Part shown: positions 7,915-16,437 of the stretch, in pieces | How positions within the stretch are numbered: position 1 is the first letter of the stretch | Layout of the letters: every line of letters begins with the position of its first letter | Source of the DNA: Pseudaquabacterium terrae | Lineage (GTDB): Bacteria > Pseudomonadota > Gammaproteobacteria > Burkholderiales > Burkholderiaceae_C | Assembly (NCBI RefSeq): GCF_013266755.1 | Contig: NZ_JABRWJ010000007.1 | Span: forward strand, 310,001-374,000 | Reading direction: 5' to 3' | Length of the DNA stretch: 64,000 nt | The notes under the pieces: generated by a model | What the model was told of the DNA's origin: nothing | Database searches by the model: none | The model's input: only the letters and a program-made list of their open reading frames with translations | Position numbers and translations under genes: made by a program

Positions 7915-9606
7915 ATGACGCCCCAGGAGATCCTCGACCAATACGGCCCGCGCGAGGCCATGGAATACGACGTGGTGATCGTCGGCGGCGGACCAGCCGG
8001 CATGGCCACCGCGATCCGGCTCAAGCAGCTGGCCGCGGCGGCGAACAAGGAAGTCTCGGTCGTCGTGCTCGAGAAGGGCTCGGAGCCTGGCGCGCACATC
8101 CTCTCCGGCGCGGTGATGGACCCGATCGCGATCAATGAGCTGATCCCCGACTGGAAGGAGCGCGGCGCGCCGTTGAACCAGCCGGTCACCGGCGACCAGG
8201 TGCTCTTCCTGCGCGGCGACGGCGCCACCGCGACGACGCCCGATTGGCTGGTGCCCGAGTGCATGCACAACCACGGCAACTACGTCGTCGGGCTCGGCTC
8301 GGTCGTCAAGTGGCTCGGCGAGCAGGCCGAGGCGCTCGGCGTCGAAGTCTTCCCCGGCTTCACGGCGGCCGAAGTGCTGTACGACGACAAGGGCGCGGTG
8401 CGCGGCGTGGCCACCGGCAACCTCGGCATCGGCAAGGACGGCCAGCCGCACGAAGGCTTCCAGCTCGGCATGGAGTTGCTGGGCAAGTACACGATCTTCG
8501 CCGAGGGAGCACGCGGCCACCTCGGCAAGCAGCTGATCGCCAAGTACAAGCTCGACGCCGGCCGCGACGCGCAGAGCTTTGCGATCGGCGTCAAGGAATT
8601 GTGGGAAGTGCCGGCCGACAAGGCGCAACCCGGCCTGGTGATCCACACCGCCGGCTGGCCGATCGAGGACAACACCTTCGGCGGCGGCTTCCTGTACCAC
8701 CTGGAAGGCAACAAGGTCACGCTCGGCTTCGTCATCGGCCTCGACTACGAGAACCCGTGGATGAGCCCGTTCGAGGAGATGCAGCGCTGGAAGACGCACC
8801 CGTCGATCCGCCAGCACATCGAGGGCGGCAAGCGCATCGGCTACGGCGCGCGCGCGATCAACAACGGCGGCGTGCATGCGCTGCCGAAGGCGGTGTTCCC
8901 CGGCGGCGCGCTGGTCGGCTGCGATGCCGGCTACCTGAACGCCTCGCGCATCAAGGGCAGCCACGCGGCGATCAAGACCGGCATGCTGGCCGCCGAGGCC
9001 GCGTTCGAGGCGCTGAATGCTGGCCGCTCGCATGACGAGTTGGCGGCCTACCCGGCCGCGTTCGAGAAGAGCTGGCTGCGCGAGGAGCTCGAGCGCACCA
9101 AGAACTTCAAGCTCTGGTTCAAGAAGGGCATGCTGGTCGGCCAGGTCATGACCGGCATCGAGCAGTGGCTGCTGCCGAAGATCGGCATCAAGGCGCCGCC
9201 GTGGACGCTGCATTCGACGAAGCGGGATCACGAGTCTCTGCGGCCGGCGAGCCAGGCCGAGAAGATCGAATATCCGAAGCCCGACGGCCGCCTGACCTTC
9301 GACCGGCTGTCGTCGGTGTTCATCAGCAACACCAACCACGAAGAGAACCAGCCCGCGCACCTGACGCTCAAGGACGACCGCGTGCCGGTGCAGATCAACC
9401 TCGCGCAGTACGCCGGCCCCGAGAGCCGCTACTGCCCCGCCGGCGTCTACGAATTCGTGCCCAACGAAAGCGGCGGCGGCGAACGCCTGCAGATCAACGC
9501 GCAGAACTGCGTGCACTGCAAGACCTGCGACATCAAGGACCCGACGCAGAACATCGTGTGGGTCACGCCGGAGGGCGGCGGCGGGCCGAACTACGCCGGC
9601 ATGTGA
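7915..9606 (+). CDS. etfD: Electron transfer flavoprotein-ubiquinone oxidoreductase
   Basis: A 563-residue FAD and [4Fe-4S] protein that passes electrons from acyl-CoA dehydrogenases, via ETF, to ubiquinone at the inner membrane. The FAD-binding GGGPAG loop is at 24-29 behind DVVIVGG. The ubiquinone/membrane-contact region lies centrally, around GWPIEDNTFGGGFLYH. The cluster cysteines are C507 (YCPAGVYEF) and C532, C535, C538 (CVHCKTCDIKDPTQNI). Length matches the family. The start is the ATG at 7915; the frame is open upstream, but conserved sequence starts at MEYDVVIVGGG. The promoter side carries the inverted repeat at 7832-7863. Confidence 0.96.
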   Translation: MTPQEILDQYGPREAMEYDVVIVGGGPAGMATAIRLKQLAAAANKEVSVVVLEKGSEPGAHILSGAVMDPIAINELIPDWKERGAPLNQPVTGDQVLFLRGDGATATTPDWLVPECMHNHGNYVVGLGSVVKWLGEQAEALGVEVFPGFTAAEVLYDDKGAVRGVATGNLGIGKDGQPHEGFQLGMELLGKYTIFAEGARGHLGKQLIAKYKLDAGRDAQSFAIGVKELWEVPADKAQPGLVIHTAGWPIEDNTFGGGFLYHLEGNKVTLGFVIGLDYENPWMSPFEEMQRWKTHPSIRQHIEGGKRIGYGARAINNGGVHALPKAVFPGGALVGCDAGYLNASRIKGSHAAIKTGMLAAEAAFEALNAGRSHDELAAYPAAFEKSWLREELERTKNFKLWFKKGMLVGQVMTGIEQWLLPKIGIKAPPWTLHSTKRDHESLRPASQAEKIEYPKPDGRLTFDRLSSVFISNTNHEENQPAHLTLKDDRVPVQINLAQYAGPESRYCPAGVYEFVPNESGGGERLQINAQNCVHCKTCDIKDPTQNIVWVTPEGGGGPNYAGM

Positions 9607-9704
9607 CGTAGTTCGCGGCTCGGCCGCAACCAATCTTGCTGAATGTGAAGCGCGCGTCCGCGCAGGTAAATGCACTCGCGCCGGAAACGGCGCCGATGCA
9701 GTAT

Positions 9705-9730
9705 GTGTCCCATCGCAACAGCGGGGACAC
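9705..9730 (+). promoter_or_regulatory. Leader hairpin over the ribosome site of the DUF1800 gene
   Basis: GTGTCCC (9705-9711) and GGGACAC (9724-9730) pair perfectly around a 12-nt loop, and the start codon follows 2 nt later at 9733. The 3' arm contains most of the GGGGA that would serve as Shine-Dalgarno, so the structure could limit initiation. This is seen by pairing only; no trans-acting factor is known. Confidence 0.4.
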
Positions 9731-9732
9731 CG

Positions 9733-11700
9733 ATGGAAACCCAGGCACCGCCCACCGACAGCAGCGTCCATGAACTGCCCCTCGGCTGGGCAGCGATCGC
9801 AGCGCCCATCCTGCTGAGCGCCTGCGGCGGCGGCGAGTCCCCGCCCGCGGAATTCCTGGCCCTCGACCAGGCGCGCACCGACCGCACGATCATGTCGGTG
9901 AGCCAGGCGGCGGAAGCCGGCGCGGCCGCACCGCTGCCGACGGCCAGCGAGCTGATGGACTGGGCCGAGCAGCACTACGCCCAGTTCTTTCCGGGCCATC
10001 AATCGAACCGCACGCTCGACCCCTACGTCTACCGCTACTACGAGGCGACCGGCAACTACCTGGGCGTCGCCGGCAGCGACATCTACATCCTCGGCCCCGT
10101 CTCCGGCGGCGGCCTGGTGCTCGTCGGCACGCTGGCCGACTACGCGCCGCAGGTGTTCGCCACGCGTTATGCCTACTCCGACGCCCAGGCCGCACGCTTC
10201 CTGATGCAGGCCACGCTGGCGCCGAGCGATGCCGACATCGCCGCGGTGCGCAGCCTCGGCTACTCGGCCTGGCTGGACCAGGCCTTCGCGCAACCGCTCT
10301 CGACGAGCAACTGGGACTGGCTGGTCTCGAAGGGCGTCGACACCAACACCGATGCCGCGACGATCTCGATCGGCGTCGACTCGCAGATCTGGCAGCGCCT
10401 GCTGACCGCGTCCGACAGCCTGCGGCAGCGGGTGGCGCTGGCGCTGTCGGAGATCTTCGTCGTCGGGTTCGACGGCGTGACCGGCACCTACAAGCAGTTC
10501 AAGCTGGCCGCCTACTGGGACCTGCTCGCCGCCAATGCCTTCGGCAGCTATCGCACGCTGCTCGAGCAGGTGACGCTGAACGTCGCGATGGGCCTGTACC
10601 TCAACACCGCCGGCAACGAGAAGGAAGACGCCGCCACCGGCCGCCTGCCCGACGAGAATTACGCCCGCGAGGTGATGCAGCTCTTCACGATCGGACTCTG
10701 GGAGCTGAACGCCGACGGCACGCCGAAGACAGGCCCCGCGGACGCGCCGATCGAGAGTTATGACCAGGACACCGTGACCGAGCTCGCCCGCGTCTTCACC
10801 GGCTGGAGTCCGCAGCGGCTGAACAACGGCACGAGCCCCGAGTACGCACGGCGGCCGATGGAGCTGAACGACAACAAGCACTCGACGCTCTCGGCCACCT
10901 TCCTCGGCACGACGATCCCTGCCGGCACCGGCGGCACCACCGCGCTGAAAACCGCACTCGACACGCTGGCCAACCATCCGAACGTCGGACCCTTCATCGG
11001 CCGCCAGCTGATCCAGCGCCTGGTCACCAGCAACCCGAGCGGGCCCTACGTCGCCCGCGTCGCCGCCGTGTTCGCGAACAACGGCCAGGGCCAGCGCGGC
11101 GACCTGAAGGCGGTGGTGAAGGCCATCCTGCTCGATGACGAAGCGCGCAGCGATGCCGGTCTGAGCAATCCCTCGTTCGGCAAGCTGCGCGAGCCGGTGC
11201 TGCGCTTCGTCCAGTGGGCGCGGATCTTCAAGACGCGCTCGCCGTCGACCGAATGGAACGTCGGCAATACCAGCGATCCGGCAACGCGCCTGGGCCAGAG
11301 CCCGCAGCGCTCGGCCTCGGTCTTCAATTTCTTCCGCCCGGGCTACGTGCCGCCGAACACGGCAATCGCCGGGGCAACGCTGGTGGCGCCGGAGTTCCAG
11401 ATCACCAACGAATCGAGCGTCGCGGGCTACCTGAACTACATGATGACGGCCATCGGCGGCGGCCACTCGGACATCCTGCCCGACTACAGCGCCGAGCTCG
11501 CGCTGGCCGCCAACGCATCGTCGCTCGTCGACCGGGTGAACCTGCTGCTGTGTGCGGGCCAGCTCGGCGCCGCCAACCGCACGCTGATCGTCGACGCCAT
11601 CGCCGCGATGGCCGGCACCTCGACGACCGACCTGACGAACCGCGTCTACGCCGCCGTGATGCTGGTGATGGCCTGCCCCGACTACCTCGTGCAACGCTGA
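9733..11700 (+). CDS. DUF1800 family secreted protein
   Basis: A 655-residue DUF1800 protein. The N-terminus (GWAAIAAPILLSACGGG) looks like a lipoprotein signal with the lipobox Cys in LLSAC, though the 20 residues before it are polar and the signal is atypical. A ~70-residue region follows (DWAEQHYAQFFPGH ... YRYYEATGNYLGVAGSDIYILGP). The DUF1800 core then begins (AARFLMQATLAPSDADIAAVRSLGYSAWLDQAF) and continues with NYAREVMQLFTIGLW and ARVFTGWS. DUF1800 proteins are of unknown function and are nearly always next to a DUF1501 gene, as here (12 nt downstream). The ATG at 9733 was preferred over 9670 because the earlier start adds only an arginine-rich stretch. Confidence 0.85.
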   Translation: METQAPPTDSSVHELPLGWAAIAAPILLSACGGGESPPAEFLALDQARTDRTIMSVSQAAEAGAAAPLPTASELMDWAEQHYAQFFPGHQSNRTLDPYVYRYYEATGNYLGVAGSDIYILGPVSGGGLVLVGTLADYAPQVFATRYAYSDAQAARFLMQATLAPSDADIAAVRSLGYSAWLDQAFAQPLSTSNWDWLVSKGVDTNTDAATISIGVDSQIWQRLLTASDSLRQRVALALSEIFVVGFDGVTGTYKQFKLAAYWDLLAANAFGSYRTLLEQVTLNVAMGLYLNTAGNEKEDAATGRLPDENYAREVMQLFTIGLWELNADGTPKTGPADAPIESYDQDTVTELARVFTGWSPQRLNNGTSPEYARRPMELNDNKHSTLSATFLGTTIPAGTGGTTALKTALDTLANHPNVGPFIGRQLIQRLVTSNPSGPYVARVAAVFANNGQGQRGDLKAVVKAILLDDEARSDAGLSNPSFGKLREPVLRFVQWARIFKTRSPSTEWNVGNTSDPATRLGQSPQRSASVFNFFRPGYVPPNTAIAGATLVAPEFQITNESSVAGYLNYMMTAIGGGHSDILPDYSAELALAANASSLVDRVNLLLCAGQLGAANRTLIVDAIAAMAGTSTTDLTNRVYAAVMLVMACPDYLVQR

Positions 11701-11712
11701 AGGAGCGCGAAG

Positions 11713-13089
11713 ATGACTTCGACGATCGACCTGGCGCGCCGCGCCTTCCTACGTCGCGGCGCGATCATCGGTGCCGCCGGCGCCGCCGCGCCGCTGGCAC
11801 TGAACCTGTCGCTGCTGGCCGATGCGGCCGCGGCGACCAACCCGTCCGACTACAAGGCGCTGGTCTGCGTCTTCCTCTACGGCGGCAACGACCACGGCAA
11901 TACGCTGGTGCCGGTCGACAACACCCATCACGCACAGTACGCGGCCATCCGCGGCGCCCTGGCGACCGCGCAATCGGCGCTCGGCGCGACGACGCTGGCG
12001 CCCAACAAGGCACTGGCCGACGGGCTGCAGTTCGCGCTCGCGCCGCAGCTGTCGCCGCTGAAATCGCTCTGGGACAGCGGCAAGGTGGCCGTGCAGCTGA
12101 ACGTGGGCCCCTTGATCGTGCCGACCACCGTCGCGCAGTACACCGCGAAGGCCGTTCCGCTGCCCGACAAGCTGCTGTCGCACAACGACCAGCAATCGAC
12201 CTGGCAATCGAACCTTACCGAAGGCGCCAGCTCCGGCTGGGGCGGCCGCATGGGCGACCTGATGCTTTCCGGCAACAACGGCAGCGTGTTCACCTGCACC
12301 TCGGTCACCGGCAACGCGGTGTACCTGTCCGGCGCCAGCGCCGTGCAGTACCAGCTCAGCAGCAGCGGCGCGGTGGCCATCAAGGGGCTACAGCGCTCGC
12401 TGTTTGGCGCGACGGCGGCGCAGACGGCGCTGCGCACGCTGATCACCGCCAACAGCACGCACCTGTTCGCCGACGAATACGCCCGCGTCACGCGGCGCTC
12501 GATCGATGCCGAGGCGCAGGTCACCACGGCGCTGGCCGGCCTGCCCGAGCTGGCGACCGCCTTCCCCAGCACCGGCCTCGGGCCTCAGCTGAAGATGGTC
12601 GCGCGCATGATCGCCGCCCGCTCGGCCTTCGGCCTGAGCCGCCAGGTGTTCTTCGTCTCGCTCGGCGGCTTCGACCTGCACGACCTGCTGGTCGAGAACC
12701 ACCCTGGCCTGCTGACGCAGGTCGGCGAGGCGCTGAAGGCCTTCTACGACGCGACGGCCGAGCTCGGCGTCAGCAACCAGGTCACGAGCTTCACGGCGTC
12801 CGACTTCGGCCGCACGCTGTCGATCAACGGCGACGGCTCGGACCACGGCTGGGGCAGCCACCACTTCGTCGTCGGTGGCGCGGTCAAGGGCAAGGACTTC
12901 TACGGCACGGCGCCGGCGATCGCCGTCAACGGACCCGATGACATCGGCCAGGGCCGGCTGCTGCCGACCACCTCGGTCGACCAGTTCGGCGCCACGCTGG
13001 CCAGCTGGTTCGGCGTCTCGGATACCGATCTCGCGTACGTGATGCCGAATCTCGGCAACTTCACGACCAAAAAGCTCGGTTTCCTGTAG
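11713..13089 (+). CDS. DUF1501 family protein with Tat signal
   Basis: A 458-residue DUF1501 protein, a family related to the alkaline-phosphatase/sulfatase-like fold but uncharacterised. The N-terminus has a twin-arginine motif (RRAFLRRG, residues 9-16) followed by a hydrophobic stretch, so it should be exported folded. Visible core motifs are LVCVFLYGGNDHGNTLVP, SHNDQQSTWQ, SLGGFDLHD, and TASDFGRT ... DHGWGSHHFVVGG near the C-terminus. It is probably co-transcribed with the DUF1800 gene 12 nt upstream; the two are thought to act together in the envelope or outside the cell. Confidence 0.88.
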   Translation: MTSTIDLARRAFLRRGAIIGAAGAAAPLALNLSLLADAAAATNPSDYKALVCVFLYGGNDHGNTLVPVDNTHHAQYAAIRGALATAQSALGATTLAPNKALADGLQFALAPQLSPLKSLWDSGKVAVQLNVGPLIVPTTVAQYTAKAVPLPDKLLSHNDQQSTWQSNLTEGASSGWGGRMGDLMLSGNNGSVFTCTSVTGNAVYLSGASAVQYQLSSSGAVAIKGLQRSLFGATAAQTALRTLITANSTHLFADEYARVTRRSIDAEAQVTTALAGLPELATAFPSTGLGPQLKMVARMIAARSAFGLSRQVFFVSLGGFDLHDLLVENHPGLLTQVGEALKAFYDATAELGVSNQVTSFTASDFGRTLSINGDGSDHGWGSHHFVVGGAVKGKDFYGTAPAIAVNGPDDIGQGRLLPTTSVDQFGATLASWFGVSDTDLAYVMPNLGNFTTKKLGFL

Positions 13090-13124
13090 GCCGCCGAGGA
13101 GGCGCATCATCGAAGGCACGGTAA

Positions 13125-14036
13125 ATGCTGCCGACCTTCACGATGCTGAACACCGAACGGCCGAGCGCGCAGCACCGCGAACTGGACCGGTACGCGGACG
13201 AGCGGCTGATTGCGGCCCTCGTCGACGACCAGCGCCACGCGGTGGCGGCGGTGGCCGCGGCCCAGACCGACCTCGCGCGGGCCGTCGAGGCCGCGGTGCC
13301 GCGGCTGCGCGGCGGCGGGCGGCTGGTGTACGTCGGCGCCGGCACCTCGGGCCGGCTCGGGCTGCTGGACAGCGTCGAGCTGCCGCCCACGTTCTCATGG
13401 CCGCCGCAGCGCGCGCTCGCGCTGCTCGCCGGTGGCCAGCGCGCGATGTTCGAAGCCATCGAAGGCGCCGAGGACCGCGCCGACCAGGGCGCCCTCGACA
13501 TCGACCGCCTGCCGGTGAACAAGCAGGATGTCGTGCTGCTGATCGCCGCCTCGGGCACGACGCCCTACGTGATCGGCGCGCTGCGCGCCGCGCGGCGGCG
13601 CGGCGCACTGACGATCGCGCTGGCCAACAACCCGGGCACGCCGATCGTCATGGAGGCCGACATCGGCATCGTGCTCGACACCGGCAGCGAAGTGATCTCC
13701 GGCAGCACGCGCCTGAAGGCCGGCACGGCGCAGAAGATCGCGCTGAACACCTTGTCGAGCGCGATGATGGTGCGGCTCAACAAGGTGTTCGGCAACCTGA
13801 TGGTCGACGTCAACCCGAGCAATGCGAAGCTCTATCGCCGCGCACTCGACCTGACGATCGGCGCCACCGGCTGCAGCGAGGACCTGGCGCGCACGACGCT
13901 CGAAGCCTGCGGCTGTCGTGTCAAGGTGGCCATCGTCGCGATCCTCGGCGACCTGGGCGTCGCGGAGGCGGCGACGCGGCTCGATGGGGTGGACGGAAGC
14001 GTGAGGGCCGCACTGAATCGGCGCCCTATCAGGTGA
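13125..14036 (+). CDS. murQ: N-acetylmuramic acid 6-phosphate etherase
   Basis: A 303-residue MurQ-type lyase of the SIS family that cleaves the lactyl ether of MurNAc-6-phosphate, giving GlcNAc-6-phosphate and D-lactate during peptidoglycan recycling. Seen: the N-terminal TERPSAQHRELD, the sugar-phosphate site YVGAGTSGRLGLLDSVELPPTF (read in two parts), EGAEDRADQGALDI, AASGTTPYVIGAL, and GSTRLKAGTAQKIALN. The conserved Glu of the first motif is present in VELPPTF. No MurP, AnmK or NagA partner is adjacent, so the gene stands alone. The start is ATG at 13125, 35 nt after the DUF1501 stop. Confidence 0.92.
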   Translation: MLPTFTMLNTERPSAQHRELDRYADERLIAALVDDQRHAVAAVAAAQTDLARAVEAAVPRLRGGGRLVYVGAGTSGRLGLLDSVELPPTFSWPPQRALALLAGGQRAMFEAIEGAEDRADQGALDIDRLPVNKQDVVLLIAASGTTPYVIGALRAARRRGALTIALANNPGTPIVMEADIGIVLDTGSEVISGSTRLKAGTAQKIALNTLSSAMMVRLNKVFGNLMVDVNPSNAKLYRRALDLTIGATGCSEDLARTTLEACGCRVKVAIVAILGDLGVAEAATRLDGVDGSVRAALNRRPIR

Positions 14037-14046
14037 CGGCCGTCAC
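14033..14046. repeat. 14-bp perfect palindrome across the murQ stop
   Basis: GTGACGGCCGTCAC is a perfect palindrome spanning the murQ stop codon (TGA at 14034-14036). No T-tract follows closely enough to call a terminator. Function unknown; it could be a protein-binding site or chance in GC-rich DNA. Confidence 0.4.
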
Positions 14047-14540
14047 AACTCTTTCGCGCAGGGGCAAGCAGAATGCCTCCATACCGTCCATCGTCAGCAG
14101 CAACCATCATGTCGGCCGTGCCAGCACGAATCGCTCTTGCCTCCGAACGCACGGCTCGTTCGCCCGTCATTCCGCATCAGGTGAACGACCAGGACCGGGG
14201 CAAACGCGCCCGCCCAGCCCCGTCGCGACCCGCGAGAGACGACAACTTCCTGCAGCGCTTGCGAGAGTCGGGGCTCTGATCATCGCCGGATCGGGTGGCC
14301 TTCGCCTCGCCTGTCCGCCTGTCGTGGCGTCGATCGTCGCCAACCAGCAGCATTCAACGATGACGAGTTCATCGGCGCGATGCCCGCTCCTCTGACGTAG
14401 GCCTCGGCCGAACGATTCAGGCCATCGCGCCTTCTCTCGCCGGGCGCTGCTGCATCAGAGCGACACCGGCAGCGAGCGCTGTCGATCGTTGTTTCTTGGT
14501 GGGCCTGGGTCAGAATGCCTAACGTCCCCAAGGATCGATC
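14037..14540. other. About 500 bp without a recognisable gene
   Basis: Frames in this stretch are short and arginine/serine-rich, and none resembles a protein I know. Base composition looks less GC-rich than the flanking genes. It contains the left copy of a 12-bp direct repeat (14493-14504), and ends with the ribosome site (AAGGA, 14530-14534) of the metalloprotease gene. Confidence 0.6.
14493..14504. repeat. Left copy of 12-bp direct repeat of the tRNA-Val 3' end
   Basis: TTCTTGGTGGGC here is identical, in the same orientation, to 16311-16322, which covers the last bases of the tRNA-Val gene (CCA end, discriminator A and four acceptor bases) plus four downstream bases. The two copies bracket the metalloprotease and binding-protein genes. 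Such repeats are typical of integration at a tRNA 3' end. Confidence 0.5.
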
Positions 14541-15221
14541 GTGATCAGCTTGCGCGCACTGATGCTCATGCCGTTTCTACTTGCATGGGCGTGCGCGTGG
14601 GCCCAGCCGCCGGGCTGGACTCGCCCGCCGCGCATCGTCGTGACAGGCGCCGTCGATGACGAAAGCTTCGCCCTGGTCCAAGAGTCGATCGGCTATTGGA
14701 ACCGGGCGCTGGCCGACAGCGGCACTGCATTCCGCCTGCCGCCAGCCGAGCGTGTCTCCGGCGATGCGCCGGAGGACGGCCTGCAGGCGCTCAGCCGGTC
14801 GATCCTGGCCGGAATGCGCCAGAGTGCCCCGATCCCCGACGCCCTGTCCAAGCTGCCCGGTGAGCTGGTCGTCGTGTTCGGCAGTTCGGAGTTCGTGTCG
14901 TTCGCCAGTCCGTTCTTCGGCGAGCAGCAGCGCCGCATCATCGGGATACGCGGCCTGTCGCGCTATCCGTTGAAGCTGCCCAACGTGGCACGCAACGTGA
15001 TTGCGCACGAATTGGGCCATGCCCTCGGATTGATCCACAACGATGATCCGACGCGCCTCATGTGCGGAAGGCCGGCGAACTGCGGTCCGCCGGCATTCGA
15101 GTCGAGCACGGCCGTATTCTTTCCGCTCACCGAAGCGGATCGGCGGGCGCTGGCTCGCCTTTATGGGCCCGCGGCCCTCCTGCCCGCAGCCGCTGCGGCA
15201 TCCGACGTGGGCCCGAAGTGA
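14541..15221 (+). CDS. Secreted matrixin-like zinc metalloprotease
   Basis: A 226-residue protein with a signal peptide (ALMLMPFLLAWACAWAQ, cleavage near residue 21) and a metzincin active site HELGHALGLIHND: zinc ligands H156, H160 and H166, catalytic E157. The Met-turn is RLMCG (M174). The length and the third ligand as His place it with small bacterial matrixin/M10-like peptidases. Four bases of its stop overlap the GTG start of the next gene (GTGA), so the two form an operon. The start is GTG at 14541 with AAGGA 6 nt upstream. Codon use and base composition look less GC-biased than the surroundings, which fits acquisition by transfer. The target protein is unknown. Confidence 0.85.
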   Translation: MISLRALMLMPFLLAWACAWAQPPGWTRPPRIVVTGAVDDESFALVQESIGYWNRALADSGTAFRLPPAERVSGDAPEDGLQALSRSILAGMRQSAPIPDALSKLPGELVVVFGSSEFVSFASPFFGEQQRRIIGIRGLSRYPLKLPNVARNVIAHELGHALGLIHNDDPTRLMCGRPANCGPPAFESSTAVFFPLTEADRRALARLYGPAALLPAAAAASDVGPK

Positions 15222-16186
15222 CAGCGCGACGACGGCGCGTGCTCGGTGCCCTGACCGCTGCCTCGCTGCCGGTCGGCTGGGCTGATTCGGCCGTGCGCCG
15301 CCTCGGCATCGTCTGGGTCGATGCCGAGCCCGAGGCCAGCTTTTCGTTCCTTCAGCAGGCCCTGACCGCGCTGGGCTGGACCGAGGGCGTGTCGTTGCGG
15401 ACGGAACATCGATTCGGCCGCGGCGATGCAACGCGCATCGGAGAACAGGCGGCCTCACTGGAGGCATCCGGCGTCGACGTGCTGCTGGCCTGGGGATCTC
15501 CGGCCGCTCGGGCGGCCGTCCGGAATACGCGGTCGGTGCCGATCGTGTTCAACATCCAGGTCGACCCGGTCGAGCTCGGCATCGTCGAGTCACTCAATCG
15601 GCCTGGTGGCCGGGTCACCGGGGTTACCGGATTGACGAAGGAAGAGGCCGGCAAGCGATTGTCTTTGCTGAAGGATGCGCTTCCAGGGCTGCACCGCGTC
15701 GGCATGCTGTTCCATCCGCCGGCTGTCATGCAAGGCGAAACTGACGAGTCCGAGCGCGCCGCCGCTCTGCTGGGCCTCCAGCTGATTCGGCTGGAACTGC
15801 ATGGCCTGGACGACTGGCCAGCTACGTTTGGCCTGGCTCGTCGCTCGGCAGTGCAGGCGCTGACCGTGCTTGCGGCGCCCAGTATCTCGAGGAACCAGGA
15901 GCGCATTGCCAAGCTGTGTTTGCAGCACCGTCTGCCAGCGATCTACTGGCGGGTGAGCTTTCCTCAACTCGGGGGCTTCCTGAGCTACGGCGGCGATCCC
16001 TCGGCGGCGACGCAGCGTCTGGCCGCGATCGTCTCGTCCGTCCTGGGGGGCAAGTCGCCCGAGTCGATTCCCGTGGAACGGCCTTCGCGCTTCCGGCTCG
16101 CCGTGAACCGGCGCACCGCACGTGAGCTGGGTCTGACTCTGCCGTCGAACTTCCTGACGCAGGTGGACGAGTCGATCGATCGGTAG
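15218..16186 (+). CDS. ABC transporter substrate-binding-like protein (PF04392 type)
   Basis: A 322-residue protein resembling the ABC_sub_bind family of periplasmic binding proteins. Landmarks are LGIVWVDAEPEASFSFLQQALTALGWTEG, GVDVLLAWGSPAARAAVRNT, PIVFNIQVDPVELGIVESL, RPGGRVTGVTGLT, and a C-terminal FRLAVNRRTARELGLTLP. The N-terminus TARRRRVLGALTAASLPVGWA suggests export, perhaps by Tat. No permease or ATPase gene is adjacent, so transport is not supported by context; several members of this family stand alone. It overlaps the metalloprotease gene by 4 nt and lies directly beyond the tRNA-Val 3' end. Confidence 0.82.
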   Translation: MTARRRRVLGALTAASLPVGWADSAVRRLGIVWVDAEPEASFSFLQQALTALGWTEGVSLRTEHRFGRGDATRIGEQAASLEASGVDVLLAWGSPAARAAVRNTRSVPIVFNIQVDPVELGIVESLNRPGGRVTGVTGLTKEEAGKRLSLLKDALPGLHRVGMLFHPPAVMQGETDESERAAALLGLQLIRLELHGLDDWPATFGLARRSAVQALTVLAAPSISRNQERIAKLCLQHRLPAIYWRVSFPQLGGFLSYGGDPSAATQRLAAIVSSVLGGKSPESIPVERPSRFRLAVNRRTARELGLTLPSNFLTQVDESIDR

Positions 16187-16260
16187 CGGACGATGGCTTG
16201 CCCTGCCCCGCACGCCCCTCCCCGTTCACTCGGCCAAGCGCCGCCCGCCAACCACAAGCG

Positions 16261-16284
16261 AAAACGCCCACCTTGTAGTGGGCG
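16261..16284 (-). terminator. Rho-independent terminator of tRNA-Val
   Basis: Read on the minus strand: stem CGCCCAC/GTGGGCG with a 6-nt loop, followed by TTTT. It lies 30 nt beyond the CCA end of the tRNA gene and in the expected direction. Confidence 0.75.
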
Positions 16285-16310
16285 CTGTCGTGAACTCCTG
16301 GTGGAGCCTC

Positions 16311-16322
16311 TTCTTGGTGGGC
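16311..16322. repeat. Right copy of 12-bp direct repeat, within the tRNA-Val 3' end
   Basis: TTCTTGGTGGGC, matching 14493-14504 exactly. It includes the complement of the tRNA CCA end and the first acceptor bases. The intervening ~1.8 kb holds exactly two genes that look foreign to the neighbourhood. Confidence 0.5.
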
Positions 16323-16389
16323 GGTGCAGGGTTCGAACCTGCGACCCCTGCCGTGTGAAGGCAGTGCTCTACCGCTGAGCTAACCGCCC
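16315..16389 (-). tRNA. tRNA-Val (anticodon CAC)
   Basis: On the minus strand the cloverleaf is complete. The acceptor stem GGGCGGT pairs with ACCGCCC, the D-arm contains AGCTCAGCGGTAGAGC, and the anticodon stem CTGCC/GGCAG encloses the loop TTCACAC (anticodon CAC, reading GUG). The T-arm is GCAGG/CCTGC around TTCGAAC, and the discriminator A is followed by an encoded CCA. Length is 75 nt including CCA. It sits downstream of dnaQ on the same strand. Confidence 0.95.
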
Positions 16390-16437
16390 GGTATTCCGGG
16401 TCCGCTGGCGGCTGGGCTGCCGTCAGCGAAGCGCGGA

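Noticed and set aside
6904-11694. A 1596-codon open frame on the minus strand
   Set aside because: Only the first part in genomic coordinates (6904-7686, the SDR) is real. The rest runs antisense through ETF-QO and the DUF1800 gene and has the His/Arg/Gly/Val-rich composition of shadow frames in GC-rich DNA.
14073-14279. Possible 68-residue gene in the murQ-metalloprotease gap
   Set aside because: No ribosome site, low-complexity Arg/Ser/Pro composition, and no similarity to a known small protein; left as non-coding.
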